NCBI RefSeq assembly: GCF_028389875.1
Contig: NC_084665.1
Location: 5,691,001-5,755,000, forward strand
Direction: 5' to 3'
DNA from: Rhea pennata
Lineage: Eukaryota; Chordata; Aves; Rheiformes; Rheidae
Length of the DNA: 64,000 nucleotides
This document shows positions 26,080-38,740 of the stretch, in pieces. The notes below the pieces were generated by a model. The model had not been told where the DNA came from, ran no database searches, and saw only the letters and a list, made by a program, of their open reading frames with translations. How positions within the stretch are numbered: the stretch's first letter is position 1; each line of letters begins with the position of its first letter. A program made the position numbers and the translations under genes.

Positions 26080-27852
26080 CCTCCAGTGAGGAGAAACCTC
26101 AGCCCGGGGGAGGCAGCCCGGGACCTGCAGTTGGCCTCACCCGGCAATTTTTGTTCCTCTTCCCTGCTTGGCTCAGTCTTGCCGAAGGCAGCGTTGCCTT
26201 TGCCATCGCTGGGCACTCGGCGGTTCGAGGGCGGCAGGACGAGCGGCAGGTCGAGCCGGCAGCCCCGGGGGCGGGGGCGCAGGTTGCCTTTCCCCGCCGT
26301 TACCCAGCCAAACGCTGCAGACGAGTCAAGAAACCAAGACTAGGAAAACCAAAACCAAAACCAAAGCGAGCCGGCGGCGCTCCCCACAGCAAAGCGCCCG
26401 GAGCTCCTCCACGATGCGGCTGTCAGTACTGCAGAAGGCGGCGAGAAGGTTTAACCGCGGAAGGGACCGCGGGAAACCCGCGACGCCCCGGGGCTCTCGC
26501 AGCGCCCGGCCCCGCGCCGGGCTCGCCCCCCTCGCCAGCCTCCGCCCGTTCCGCTAAACGCAGCCTAAACCCCTCGACGACCCAGCTCGACCCGACCGAC
26601 CATCGTCCAGGACCAATGCGACGGGCAGGGAGCAGCGGCGAGGCCCGGCGGCTCTTCCCGGTAACACGGCGTCAGCAGGCACCGGTGCTGCAGCCCGAAA
26701 CGCGGGAATTGCAGGCTGCTCCGCACCTGGAAAAAAAGCCTGAAAAATCCGAGCAGCTTTGCTCTATGCTGCAGCATCTCCCCAGCTCTTCCTCCCTCCC
26801 CTCCCATCACTTTTATTTCGTTTTTAAAGGTCCGCCAGGCGCAGGCAGCCGAAGGACGAGGAGCCCGGGCCCGGAGCGGGCGCCCGTGCCGCCGCGCAGA
26901 CGCAGAGACCTCCTGCCACGAGCGGAGAAGGTGAGGTCAGGGGTAACGCTCAAATGTGCACAACGGGGTGAAGCTGGAGACAGTATTCCCGCTTGCATTT
27001 TGAGAGGAAAAATAAGCCGGCGGCGTCGGCTCGCGCTGCCCTGCGGTTTGAGCAGGAGCGAGGACTCTGCTCCCGACACAGCGCTGGGTCTCATGAGGCA
27101 GAAAAGGAGCTACCTGGTCGTAGGAAGCACCGTATCTTACAGCATTACTCATGCCTCAGCCAAGGTGCAAGACAGGTGCCGTATTTATTGGTTACGCTTG
27201 CTGTTGTTCTGCTCCTTGGTATACAGTGGCCAGGTCCTCCTGTATATATATAAAAATGTGTGTGTGTGTATATATATATACATACATATATATATATATA
27301 TGTATGTATGTATGTAAAAATCATGTAAATACGTAATTTTTTTTTTTTTTCATTTCTTCCCCATGGGCTTTTGTCCCTCACGGTGAGCCGACCGGCCCGC
27401 GGGGGGGATCGGAGGATGCCAGCGTTGGCACCGGCTAAGGGGCAGGAGCCCATCACCCGGAGCAGGGCTGCTTTCTAGATGCCGGCGGCTCTCCCTCCCC
27501 GGCGCCTCCGGCCCCAGCCTGGCGGCACGCGGGCTGCAAACCCTCCGGCACCGGGCGCTGCGGCCCCCCGGCCCGGCTGCAGCCGCCCGGCAGCGCGCCT
27601 GGCCCCGGCCGGGGCTCCGCCGTGCCCCGGCTGCAGAAGTCGTGAGTGCTGTAACCGAGCACAGCCCTCAAGGTGCATGGGTGTCCTGCATGCACAAACC
27701 TGCACAGGCCGTATAGTAAATATTTTAACTCCTCTGTTGAATAACAGGATATAAAAATAGCTGTGTCCTATCAAAAAAGTGGAAGTTACCCAATACCTGT
27801 GTTTGTTTGGGTTTTTCAGTGCGTTCGGTGGAATGTAAATAACGTGATGATC

Positions 27853-27885
<33 letters not shown>

Positions 27886-29400
27886 AAGGAAATCTGAGCG
27901 CCCGTCCTACAGAGCAGGTAACGCGTTTCTGATTTGTTTTTCCATTTCTGCTTATTATTATTTACCCTGCTTCGCAGCTCCCCGAGCCTGCCCCTGCAAG
28001 CTGTGTGCCTGCAGGGCGCCGGCTGCAGCGGGTAGGAGCGCGCCGAAAACGGCACCCGGCCGGCGGGGTGCGACAAGGAGCCCGTCGCCCTCGAGCGCCG
28101 GCCCGCGTCCGCGCGGGTCGGGCGTCCCCAGCAGCGGCCCCGGCCCCGGAGCGGGTGATTCAGCAGCGCCGCAGTCCCACGTGGTTTGGGTTTAGCAAAA
28201 TAAAATAAATAAAGCAAAACTGCCTGGCAGCAGCGTGGACAGAGGTGCGAAACCACCCGGATTTTAGCCTCCGCCTGATTACGGTTCTCGTCGCAACTCT
28301 CATTTTTGAGGCTGAAGACTTTGATGTTTGGCCTTGGTACAAGTACATCATTTATAAAGGGGGGGACACCCCCCGGCTGGCGGCTCTGCCTTCTTCCAGC
28401 GGCCCGGAGGATGAGCCGTAAGACAAAAACGCAGCCGCGGCGGCGGCGGCCAGGCGAGAGCTGCGGGATTCCTGCGTCCGCGGCTGGCTCAGCCCGCGGT
28501 TAGCTGCTCCTGCCCCGAACCGCCGGGGGAGAGGCTCCTCTATCCCATGCAAGCGGCTGAGTTAGTACATTAAGGAGCTTCTTGGAAAGCTCTGGATGAA
28601 GACAGCAACGAAATCCAGATAAGCAAGAAAAGCACCGACCGGCCCCCGAGCTGCAGCGGTTGCTGCAAGGCCACGGGAAGGAGCCGGCGGCGGCGCTGGG
28701 AGCAGCCCAGGAGGACGTGACCTGCTAAGAAGAGGCAGCCCCACGGGCCGCCTGCTTGGGGGGTGGAGAAGCCACCCGAGCCGCGCTGACCTTGCCGCTT
28801 CCGACACCACCGCCTTTTCCAGCATTACCCTGCCCCGACTTTTAATGACATATGGAAATGTGTAAAGTCTTGCAGTTAGCTGGATCCCGATACAGAAAGG
28901 AGCACCCAGCTAACCAGAGAAGTCCCCTTCTAGCTAGCCAGCTGGCCTGAAGGCCACCTTGAGTTCAACAAAACCGTGACCGGCGGCCGCTCGGGTGCTG
29001 CCTTGCGTTGCCCCTGTTGAAGAAGGGAGCCTTCTGGCACCGCCGGCTCCACGCCGGAGCGGGCCCGGGGCTCCCCAGGGCCCGGCCCTGACTCCCGTCT
29101 TCACCCTCTTGCAGTTCCCCCGGGCTGGCGCTGCTCCACCAGCGCTTCCTGCACGTTGCTTCAGAGGGAGCCCGCACAATACCGGGCTCGGTGCCACGCG
29201 AGAGGAGCACACCCAGAGCCCAGCCCTTCTTGCACAGCCGACTCCGCCGGAGGATCCCGGCAGCTGCGAGCAGGAGGATCGGGTTTACCCCCTTCGGTAG
29301 CTCTTCGGCTGAAGTCCGAAGCGACCCGTTTCCCAAGCGAATGGCCACTGAGGCCCCCACTGAGACGCTGTCCAGAATGGATCTGATCTTCTGTAGGTGC
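26080..29400. promoter_or_regulatory. Cluster of CpG-island-like blocks downstream of OTX1
   Basis: GC/CpG-rich blocks at about 26.08-27.08, 27.39-27.66, 27.98-28.16, 28.42-28.76 and 28.98-29.35 kb are separated by AT-rich and microsatellite sequence. Open frames up to 421 codons occur but match no family I recognise. Such clusters flank many Polycomb-bound developmental genes; function here is inferred from composition. Confidence 0.5.
27241..27318 (+). repeat. Compound TA/TG/TATG microsatellite
   Basis: Alternating (TA)n, (TG)n and four TATG units, ending in TATGTAAAAA. It is the source of the Tyr/Ile tail of the long + strand open frame ending at 27317. Confidence 0.95.
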
Positions 29401-30440
29401 ATGGTAACCAGTGTCCTCCTTGCTGGTTGATGCTGTGAGCTATGAGGAAGCTTCTCCTCCCTGAAACTGTGAAGATCATGCAACAAACTGCTCCCAGTCA
29501 CCTGCCAGAGCAGCTGGCTGTCACACAGCCAACTGACGCTCAGGCAGTCAAACGAGATTTGTTTTCTAGAGAAAACCCTTCGCCACACAGCTTACAAGAA
29601 GTTAGGAGAAAGTAGGAGCCCAATGGCAGTGCTGGACCAGGTTTGGCTTTGGCATTCATGCTCTGTCCCGGCTTCTCGGAAAGGCTGAAGATCAGACAGG
29701 CAAGATCTCGAGAGCCAACCTTCTCGAGGCTCCATCTATTCCAGCTGCTCTGAGCGTGGCCTTGGACCAGACGACTTTCGGATGGCTCTCCTGGCTTGTG
29801 TTGCCCTACAGTCTTGAGCAAGCTGCATAGGTCAGTTCCAGGTGTCTCAGCTCAGCAGCACCCAACCTTAGATAAGATTAAAAGTCTCCAAACAACCCCG
29901 TCACCCACCTCAACACAAAGTAATCGTATTCAATTACAGTTGTGCGGTTGAATCTTTACTGCTCCATCGCTCCCAGGATGGAGATCGCTTTTGCCTATTT
30001 ATAGTACTTTGAGATACTCCAGTCAGTGGTACTTTATGGCTACTCAGTGACTGTTTTAATGCAGCATTACTCAGGAAAATAACCATCACAGCTACAGAGG
30101 TTGTATATGGCGCTTTCCAAGAGAAACAAGGAGGCGTTTCCCACGAAACGGAGCAGGACCTAGGGAACACACCAGCGCCTCTGGCCGCCCATACTGTCCA
30201 TTTCTGTGGGCTAGGCTAGACCCAGCCAGGCAGTCCCCACTTCAAAAACATGCATGTTTAAAATAACTGTCCGTGCCTCCTTCATTTATTCCTCCCTCTC
30301 GCACGATTCCCCTTTCCTGCTTTCACCATCCCCCTGAGAATGACCCCCTCCCATTGGGAAAAAAAGAATAACAACAACCCTCCTGGGACGGAAGCCCAGG
30401 GAAGAGGTTTCTCTCCATGTCCTCGTCCAAAAAAGAGGGA
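29401..30440. other. Unique non-coding sequence
   Basis: Mixed composition, no gene, repeat or RNA recognised. Confidence 0.55.
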
Positions 30441-31548
30441 TCCTCCGTTCTTCTTTCGACCCAAGGAGCTGGAGCAGGTTCGAGGTGGCTTTTCAGTGCG
30501 GGGTGCACGTCCCCGCGCTGCTCCCCCCCCCCCCAGCCTGCCCGCGAGGGACCGCACGATTGCCGAGCAAAAAGTCCCGCGGCCGAGACGCTCCAGGGCA
30601 CGAGCGGGTGCAGTCCCGCCGGGACACGGAGGCTTCCCCGCTCTGGAGAGCTAGCTGCTTGGGGCCGGGACCGACGGGGCGCTGCTGACCCCCTCCCGCC
30701 CTTGAAACCCCGGGCGCGTGGCGATCAGCTCCTGGAGCACCCCGGCAATCCGCCGTCGGAAAAGCGGCGGCTCCCGGCAGAGGGTCTCGGGCATCGCGCT
30801 TGCTCCGAGCGCGGGTCGCGCCGAAGGCCGTGCCGGGGGACGCCGCGAAGCCGCCTCCGGCGCTGAGCCGGGGCAGGACGGACGCTGCTGCTGAACCCGG
30901 CGCGGCCGGAGCTGCACCCGCGAGGCTCTAAAGGCCCAGGTCGCGCACGGCTCTGCGCCGCTCAGGACCCGGCCCCCGAGCCGCGGGGGCCCCGGCGCGC
31001 CCCCGGGCGCCAGCTCCTCGAGCTTTCCGGGGTCTCCCTGCTTTCACCTGCCGCTTTCCAAAGTCTCCCTCTCGCTGCGCCCAGAGGAGCCGGCACGGCC
31101 CCGGGCCCGGGGGGGGGGGGGGGGCAGAGCTGCCGCTGGTGCAAAGCGGGGAGGACCCGGTGGGGTGCGAACGGGGACAAACCCCGCGGCGGGGTGGCGC
31201 CTTCGGCGGCGGCGGGGTGGGGGGTGTCGGCGGCCGGCTGCCCTGACCCGGCGCCTCTCTGCCCCACAGGACCCCGGCGGCAGCGGGGGGCTCCACGTGG
31301 TGCCCCTGGGGCGCGTGTGACCCCCCCCCCCACCACCCCACTCTCCCCGGCGAGGCAAAAGCGCCGCCCCCACGGTCGCCCCCTGCAAAGCCGGAGCCGC
31401 CGGAGGACGTGGCAACAGCGGCGGCGGCCTCCAGGCACCAGGTCACGAAAAGCCCGAGAAAAACCCGAGCGGCGCGATGCGGCCCCCCCGCCCCGGGCGG
31501 CCCGGCAGCCGCGACGCCCAGAGCCGCCGGCTGCAAGCAGCGCCAAGG
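30441..31548. promoter_or_regulatory. CpG-island-like block
   Basis: Very GC- and CpG-rich, with a run of 16 G at 31109-31124 and C/G homopolymers near 30524-30535 and 31321-31330. Long frames on both strands reflect composition and run into the adjacent microsatellite. No gene supported. Confidence 0.5.
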
Positions 31549-31613
31549 GTGCACCCGCGAGTGTGCATCTGTGAGAGTGCACCCACGAGTGTGCACCCAC
31601 GATGTGCACCCAC
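31549..31613 (+). repeat. 14-bp minisatellite, about five units
   Basis: The core GTGCACCC (one unit GTGCATCT) recurs at 31549, 31563, 31577, 31591 and 31604, spacing 14, 14, 14 and 13. It directly adjoins the compound TG/TA microsatellite. Confidence 0.85.
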
Positions 31614-31622
31614 AGCTCTGCA

Positions 31623-31679
<57 letters not shown>

Positions 31680-31716
31680 GTATGTATGTATGTATGTGTA
31701 TATGTATGTGTGTGTG

Positions 31717-31770
<54 letters not shown>
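31623..31770 (+). repeat. Compound (TG)n(TA)n(TATG)n microsatellite
   Basis: (TG)12 to about 31646, (TA)n to about 31677, then mixed TATG/TG units and a second long (TA)n to 31770. It produces spurious open frames of Tyr/Ile/Val/Cys repeats in several phases. Confidence 0.95.
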
Positions 31771-31949
31771 TAATTTTTTCCCCCGCCTGTTAAAAGAGCC
31801 GGGAGCCTTGCGCCCGGTCTCTGGCCCCGCCGTTTGAGCCGGCGCATCGTGGCCGGGCGCCTGCCCGGCGCTCTGCTGCGTGCACGCGCGTGGCTTACGT
31901 TCGCTCTGCGGGAGCACTCGGCCGTGGGGGGGGCGGGGGAGGGGAAGCA

Positions 31950-32950
31950 AAGCCGGGCGCTTTTTCTAACTGGTTTTGTACGGTGAACAAATTAGTGGGA
32001 ATAAACGGAACAAAAATAAAAGTGTCATGTTTAAAAAAAAAAAAAGAATTAAAAAAGTTTTGTTAAAAAAAAAAAAAATCTGTGTTTGACCCAAGCAGAA
32101 CTGTTTTCACTGGCTGTTGGTCAGCCATTTCCCCTAAGAGCCGAAAGCTGGGGTTCTGCTGCAGCCCGGGCGGTTTGGATCGCAACAGGAAAATTCCCAG
32201 CGGATTTCAGCGCTTTATTAGTATCGCTGTATTTCAGCGAGTATATTGGAACGAGACCTTTTTTTTTTCCCCCCCCCCCCCTTTTTTTGCTTTTCCCCCC
32301 AGTTTGAAGGGAGCCGAACTTCAAGGAGCGCCTGCATTTAATGGGATATAGATTAAAATTTAATTTCTGAAACCCCTAGGCTGCAACAGCGGGGCGAGGA
32401 CACCTCTCGCTTGGGCTCCGTGCGGCGCCGGAACGCGGTTCTTTTAGCCGGGCAGCTATTTTGCTGAATTGCAGCCATATTTCTGTCAGTACAAGTGATG
32501 GTCTATATGAGGGATTAATCTGACACCAGACAGTGATTCTTAATCCTTCAGTATATCATAATCTATTTACTTTGCATGCTAAGAGGATTGCAGCTTAAAA
32601 ATATACAGGAAGTGATACTAGAAATGTACATAAGATCCAGAATGCCATTTCCTAAAAATCTCAGTTTTTCATAAAATCCTTTTATGCCTTTCTTGGAAAA
32701 GTCCTGTCTGTCCTGGAAAAAGTGCTGAAAAGGGATTTAACTGGAAATGGGCATATGTTTGCCTTTATCCGCAGCCGTATGACCATTCTCGCCCTCCTCC
32801 TCCTCCCCTGCAGCTTTTTGTGCTTGAACACAGGGCGCAGAAGAAAAGATCCCCAGTACAGCGGTTCCGGGAGCTGCACCGGGAGATGTTTGGTTTGGTT
32901 TTTCTTTTTTCTTTTTTAACTAACGAATTCCAAGCAGGTTTTGAGCCGAT
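31950..32950. promoter_or_regulatory. AT-rich segment with bicoid-type sites; candidate enhancer
   Basis: An AT-rich, CpG-poor kilobase set between two CpG-rich blocks, about 2.5 kb beyond the OTX1 stop. It contains GGATTA at 32512-32517, TAATCC at 32541-32546 and an octamer-like TTTGCAT at 32571-32577. GGATTA/TAATCC is the K50 homeodomain target. Enhancer function is inferred. Confidence 0.35.
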
Positions 32951-33984
32951 GTGGGATTTTAGGCGCATTCGCTGCTAGCCGCGGGCACGAGCTCGCGGCG
33001 AGAGGCCGGCGCCCGGGGACCCGCCAGCGCCGTTTCCGCGGCCTCCTCGGCACTTCGCCCCCCGCGCCCGAGGCGAAGCCCCCGCCACGTCCCCGACCTT
33101 GGGGGCCGCGATGCACCAAAAAAGCAGAAAAAAAGAAAAAAAAAGGGGGGGGGGGGAGAAAAAAGTCGTGGCGGCTTGAGCCGGGTGTTTCTGTCCCCTT
33201 TCCCACCTCCCTGCCCTGCGTCCTGGCTCCTGGCCCGGGCACCCACGTTTGGGGCGACGCTGGCGGTGCCAGCAACCCCCCCAAAAAAAGAGAGAGCGTG
33301 AGGCCATCCCCGTCTCCTCGGGCCCCGAGCTCGGCCAGCGTAAGCGCAGGCCGGGGCGCCCGGGCCGGCGGCGGTGGGAGGGGGGGGTCCGGCCGCGGGA
33401 ACCCCCGAGAATGGGGGGGGGGAATAAAAAATAAAAAATAAAAAGATAAACTGCTAGTTTAGTCCTTTTTTGTGGCCAAAAGTTGCTCGCAGCAGCAGCA
33501 GCAGGAGCTTTCGCCCTCTCCGAGCGGGGATTTGGGAGGGCGGCTGCACCCCCGGCGTGCGCCGGCCCCCGGGCCGCTCGGTGCGCGCACACGCACACGC
33601 ACACGCGTGCACACGCACACGCACACGCGCGCCCGGCTGCACGCACGCTGCAGCTCACGCGCGCGGCGCCGTTCCCTGCCCCGTCCCCGCCGCGCGGAGC
33701 TCCTCTCCGGCAGCAGCGCGCCTTGCTCCCGGCGCGGGAACCGGCCCCGGGCCGCCGCCAGCCGCCGCGGCGCGAAGGCTAAAAAAAGGCAGAAAAAAAG
33801 GAAAAAAAATAAAACAAAAAGGAAGGGACTCGGGGAACTGGGGGCTTGGGGACGGGCCGCAGCCCGCGCGCAGGGCACGGACGGCGCTCGGCGGAGGGGA
33901 AGGGCGGCCCCGGGGCGGCCCCCACAGCCCCCGCACACACACGCCCCGGCAAGAGGGAGAGGAAGGAGGACAGGAGACCACCGG
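32951..33984. other. GC-rich segment beyond the OTX1 3' end
   Basis: CpG-rich sequence with AATAAA-rich simple repeat on the + strand at 33422-33449, the Z-DNA-prone tract at 33581-33632, and A-rich runs near 33781-33825. No gene supported. Confidence 0.55.
33581..33632 (+). repeat. 52-bp perfect alternating purine-pyrimidine tract (CACACG)n
   Basis: Every step from 33581 to 33632 alternates purine and pyrimidine, using GC and AC dinucleotides (ACACGC-type units). This is a textbook Z-DNA-prone sequence, located just beyond the inferred OTX1 3' end. Confidence 0.9.
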
Positions 33985-35016
33985 GTTCAGTAGTTTGGAT
34001 TTTATTAGGGACGGGGGGACGCCCTTACACTTGCGGGGGGGTGCGGGGCGACGGCCTCAGTGCCGCACCGAAACCCCCCACCCCACAGAAGGGGCTGCGG
34101 GGGGGGGGGGGGTGAAAACATGGTGCTGCTTCCCCTCCCCCCCCCCAAAAAAGAAAAACACCCAAAACTTTTTTTCTGCTTTTCTCTTTCCTCTTTTATT
34201 ACTTTTTTTTTTCTCCTAAAGTTATTTTTCGTTGTTGTTTTTTCTGTTTTTTGGTTTGCAAACGGGGTCTGGGCTGGGGGAAGCAGCGCGTCGCCCTCCC
34301 CTCCCCACCCCCAGGCTGCCCCTCGCCCCCGGGGGGACACGAGGGGACGCGCCGGCCCCGGCTCCCCCTGCGCGGCAGCGGCCACCGCCGGGCCGAGCCG
34401 CGGCGCGGGGGAAGGACGCGGGACGGGGGCCCGCACCCACGGGGAAAGGGGCACTCGGGGCGGGGCGGGGGTATAGAAATAAAAATGAAAAAATTTTTTT
34501 TTTCCTTTTAAAAGTTCCGTTTCTTGCATGTTAGACTTGAGATAAATGTCAACCCCGTAGCATCAACTAAAAATAATAATGGTCACTGGAACGGACCGAG
34601 TATTTACACAGTTCCCGCCGCTTGCAGCGGCAGGAGGCTATAGAGGGGCGCGGGGAGGCCGGGTCGCCCCCGCCGCGGAGGTGCAGCGGGGCCGGCGCCG
34701 GCCTTGGCTTCACTTATTTATTTATATTTTTCCCCTTTTGCCTTTTTTTTGTTTGTTTTTTGTTTTAAAGTCCACTTCTCTTCCCTTTTTTTTTTTTCTT
34801 TAAAAAAAAAGGAAGTATATCGGTTATAACAAACCCACCGGAGGGGACAGTCCTGGGGCGCGGGAAAGCAAATAAATATCAGCGGAGAAGGACGGGCGGG
34901 AGCCCGCTGCCGGGGGTGCCGCGGCGCCGGCCGCTGGGCCGTAATTACCCCGGCGGCTAACGAAGGAGGGGAGCCGGGGCGCGGGGCCGGGCGGGCGGCG
35001 GGGGGGGACCGGCCCC
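33985..35016 (-). other. OTX1: OTX1 3' UTR with candidate poly(A) signals
   Basis: From the TGA the sequence runs about 1 kb to an AATAAA on the minus strand at 34006-34001, followed by a G/T-containing stretch typical of a cleavage region. Two more minus-strand AATAAA hexamers, at 34722-34717 and 34200-34195, could give shorter 3' ends. The end point is inferred; cDNA would settle it. The + strand of this stretch shows A/T-rich runs between G-rich blocks and no other gene. Confidence 0.55.
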
Positions 35017-36479
<1,463 letters not shown>

Positions 36480-36481
36480 GC

Positions 36482-37703
36482 TAAAAGCCGGGCAGGTTCC
36501 CTCCAAGGTCCGGCAGCGAAAGACAAAAAAAAACAACCACCAAAAAGGAAAAGAAAAAAAAACAAAACCAAAAAAAAGTAAAGGTGAAAGGGGGGACAGA
36601 AAAAAAGCAACAAGAAGGACCCCTGGAAATACCCCAAACACGGGGGCAAAAAACGAAAAAGAAAAAAAATTAAAACCAACTGCAATAATTAAAAAAACAG
36701 AGCGAGCAAAACCGGTGCCACAGGAGTTTTCTCTTGTTCCGTCCCGCCGTCACCGACGCGAGGTCCTCAAGCGATCGCCGGGGGAAAAGCAAAATAACAA
36801 CAATAACAGTAATAATAAACAACGACAGCAATTAAAAAAAAATAAAAGCAAAACGAAGGAGGAGAGGCCGAGGCGGCAGCGAGGGTCGGGAGCCAAGCGG
36901 CGACTTCTCGGCGGCGCGGAGGCGAGGCCGCAGCGCCTGCGGAGAGAGCCGGGAGCGGCGTCAGCGCCGCGCCGCGCTGCGCGGCCGCGCAGGGGCCCGG
37001 GCGGCGGCTGCACACGCCGGGCCGGGCCGGGGGGGGGGGGACGTGCGCGGGTATTTAAATTATTTCCACCCCCCCCCAAAACACACCCCTCCCCAGTAAA
37101 GGAAGGCGAGCTGCACGCAAGCAGCAGTGCCCGGCGATGGGGAGAGATAAAGCAATTATTTAAAAAGATAATTGGATTAGGAACCCGAAGGAGGTGCCGG
37201 AGGAGGGGGGGTAATTAATTTAAAAGCGAGCGGACGGGGGACGTTTTAATTAGAAATGGCTAAGAGAGGAGAAGGTGGGGGGGAGTTGCGAGGGGGGGGG
37301 GTCCGGGGAGCGCGGAGGCCGCGCAGCGGAGCGCGGCGCGGAGCAGGGCCGGGAGCGGCCGGCGCCCGCGCAGGCTCCGCGGCGGGCGGCGCAGGCCCGG
37401 CGCGGGCGCAGGTGGGGCGGGCGGCGCCGTTGTGTAACTTTGCCGGGAAGGAAGAACCGAAAAAGAAAAGAAAGAGGAAAGAGGGGGGAAAGGAACGCAG
37501 AGAGGAGCCAAACCCCGAGCAGCAGCGGTGACAAACTGAAATAAAATATAAAGCGGCGCGGGGCAGCGGCCGCCCCGTCCCGTCCCGTCCCGCCCGGTGC
37601 GGGGGGCTGCGCGCGGGGCAGGGCGGAGCGCGGGCGCGCAGGGAGGGGGCGCGCGGGGGGGGGGGAGCGGTGCGGGAGCCGCGCCGCGCCGCGCCCGCGT
37701 TAC
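36482..37703 (-). other. OTX1: OTX1 intron within the 5' UTR (inferred)
   Basis: The acceptor just before the OTX1 ATG requires an upstream non-coding exon. The best minus-strand donor seen is GAG|GTAACG with GT at 37703-37702, which would make a 1.2-kb intron. It holds poly-T-rich stretches near its 3' end (36.5-36.85 kb), G-rich blocks, and no open frame of interest. Confidence 0.45.
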
Positions 37704-38100
37704 CTCGGCGCGGAGGGGCGAAGGCAGCCGCGGCCCGGCCGGGGATTGCGGCCCGCGGCGCGGCCCTACCCTTGTATGTGCGCGCCCGCCGCCTGCGTAA
37801 CCAGCCCGGCGCCAATCCGCGCCCGCTCCGCGCCTGACTGACAGGCGCCGCGGGCCGGCAGCGCCGCGCCGCGCTGCCTCCGCGCCGCGCCGCGGGTGGG
37901 GGGGGAGCGGGCGGGACCCGCGGCCCGAGTTTCGTGCGCGCAGCAGCGCGGCAGCGCAGCGCCGGGGCAGCGCCGGGGCAGCGCCGTCGGGGCAGCGGCG
38001 CCCGCGGCCGCGCAGCTCTGCGCTGCGCTGCGGAGCTGCCGCCGCCGCTCCCGCTCCCTCCGCGGAAGCCCGGGTCGGAGCCGGGGCTGAAAGCGAGCTA
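37704..38100 (-). promoter_or_regulatory. OTX1: OTX1 5' non-coding exon and promoter region (inferred)
   Basis: Very GC- and CpG-rich sequence just upstream of the inferred 5' UTR donor. It contains an inverted CCAAT box (CCAAT on + at 37812-37816) and a MEIS/TALE-type TGACAG at 37839-37844 inside a short inverted repeat. No TATA box is evident, which suits a CpG-island promoter. The transcription start is not determined. Confidence 0.45.
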
Positions 38101-38195
38101 ATGTGCAAAGGCGCTGACCGGCCGCAGCCGAGCCGCGGGGCTCCCTTCCCTTCCCTTCCCTCTTCTCCCCTCTCTCCTCTTCGCCTTGCTTTTCG

Positions 38196-38740
38196 TTTCT
38201 CTCCTTTTCTTTTTTCTTTTCTTTTTTCTTTTCTTTTTTCTTTTCTTTTTTCTTTTCTTTTTTCTTTTCTTTTTTTCTTTTTTTCTTTTCTTTTTTCTTT
38301 TTTTCTTTTCTTTTTTTCTTTTCTTTTTTTCTTTTCTTTTCTCTTTTTTCTTTTCTTTTCTCTTTTTTCTTTTCTTTTCTCTTTTTTCTTTTCTTTTCTC
38401 TTTTCTTTTTTTCTTTTTTTTCTTTTCTTTTTTTTCTTTTCTTTTTTCTCTTTTTTCTTTTCTTTTTTCTTTTCTTTTCTCCTTCCTTTTTCTTTCTTTT
38501 CCTGTTTTCTTTTCTTTTCCTGTTTTCTTTTCCTTTTTTTCTTTTCCTCTTTTCTCTTTTCCTTTCCTTTCCTTTTTCTTTTTCCTTTTCCTTTCTTTTT
38601 CTTTTCCTTTCTTTTTTTTTTCTTTTCCTTTCTTCTTTTTTTTCTTTTCCTTTCTTCTTTTTTTTCTTTTCCTTTCTTCTTTTTTTTTCTTTTCCTTTCT
38701 TCTTTTTCTTTTTCTTTTCCTTTCTTTCTCTTCTCTTCCC
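38196..38740. repeat. Giant homopyrimidine/homopurine microsatellite (TTTTC-like)
   Basis: 545 bp of T and C on the + strand interrupted by only two G (38504 and 38522). The first 308 bp (38196-38503) are uninterrupted and built from repeated TTTTC/TTTTTTC units; the last 218 bp shift to CCTTTCTTCTTTTT-type units. The minus strand is pure purine. It sits between the OTX1 promoter and the EHBP1 3' end. Less regular C/T-rich sequence extends left to about 38140. Confidence 0.95.

Noticed and set aside
28965-29588. 207-codon minus-strand frame
   Set aside because: No recognisable family, no splice or promoter context, GC-rich chance frame.
30928-31950. 340-codon minus-strand frame
   Set aside because: Combines GC-rich chance frame with the TG/TA microsatellite (Tyr-Ile repeats); no recognisable domain.
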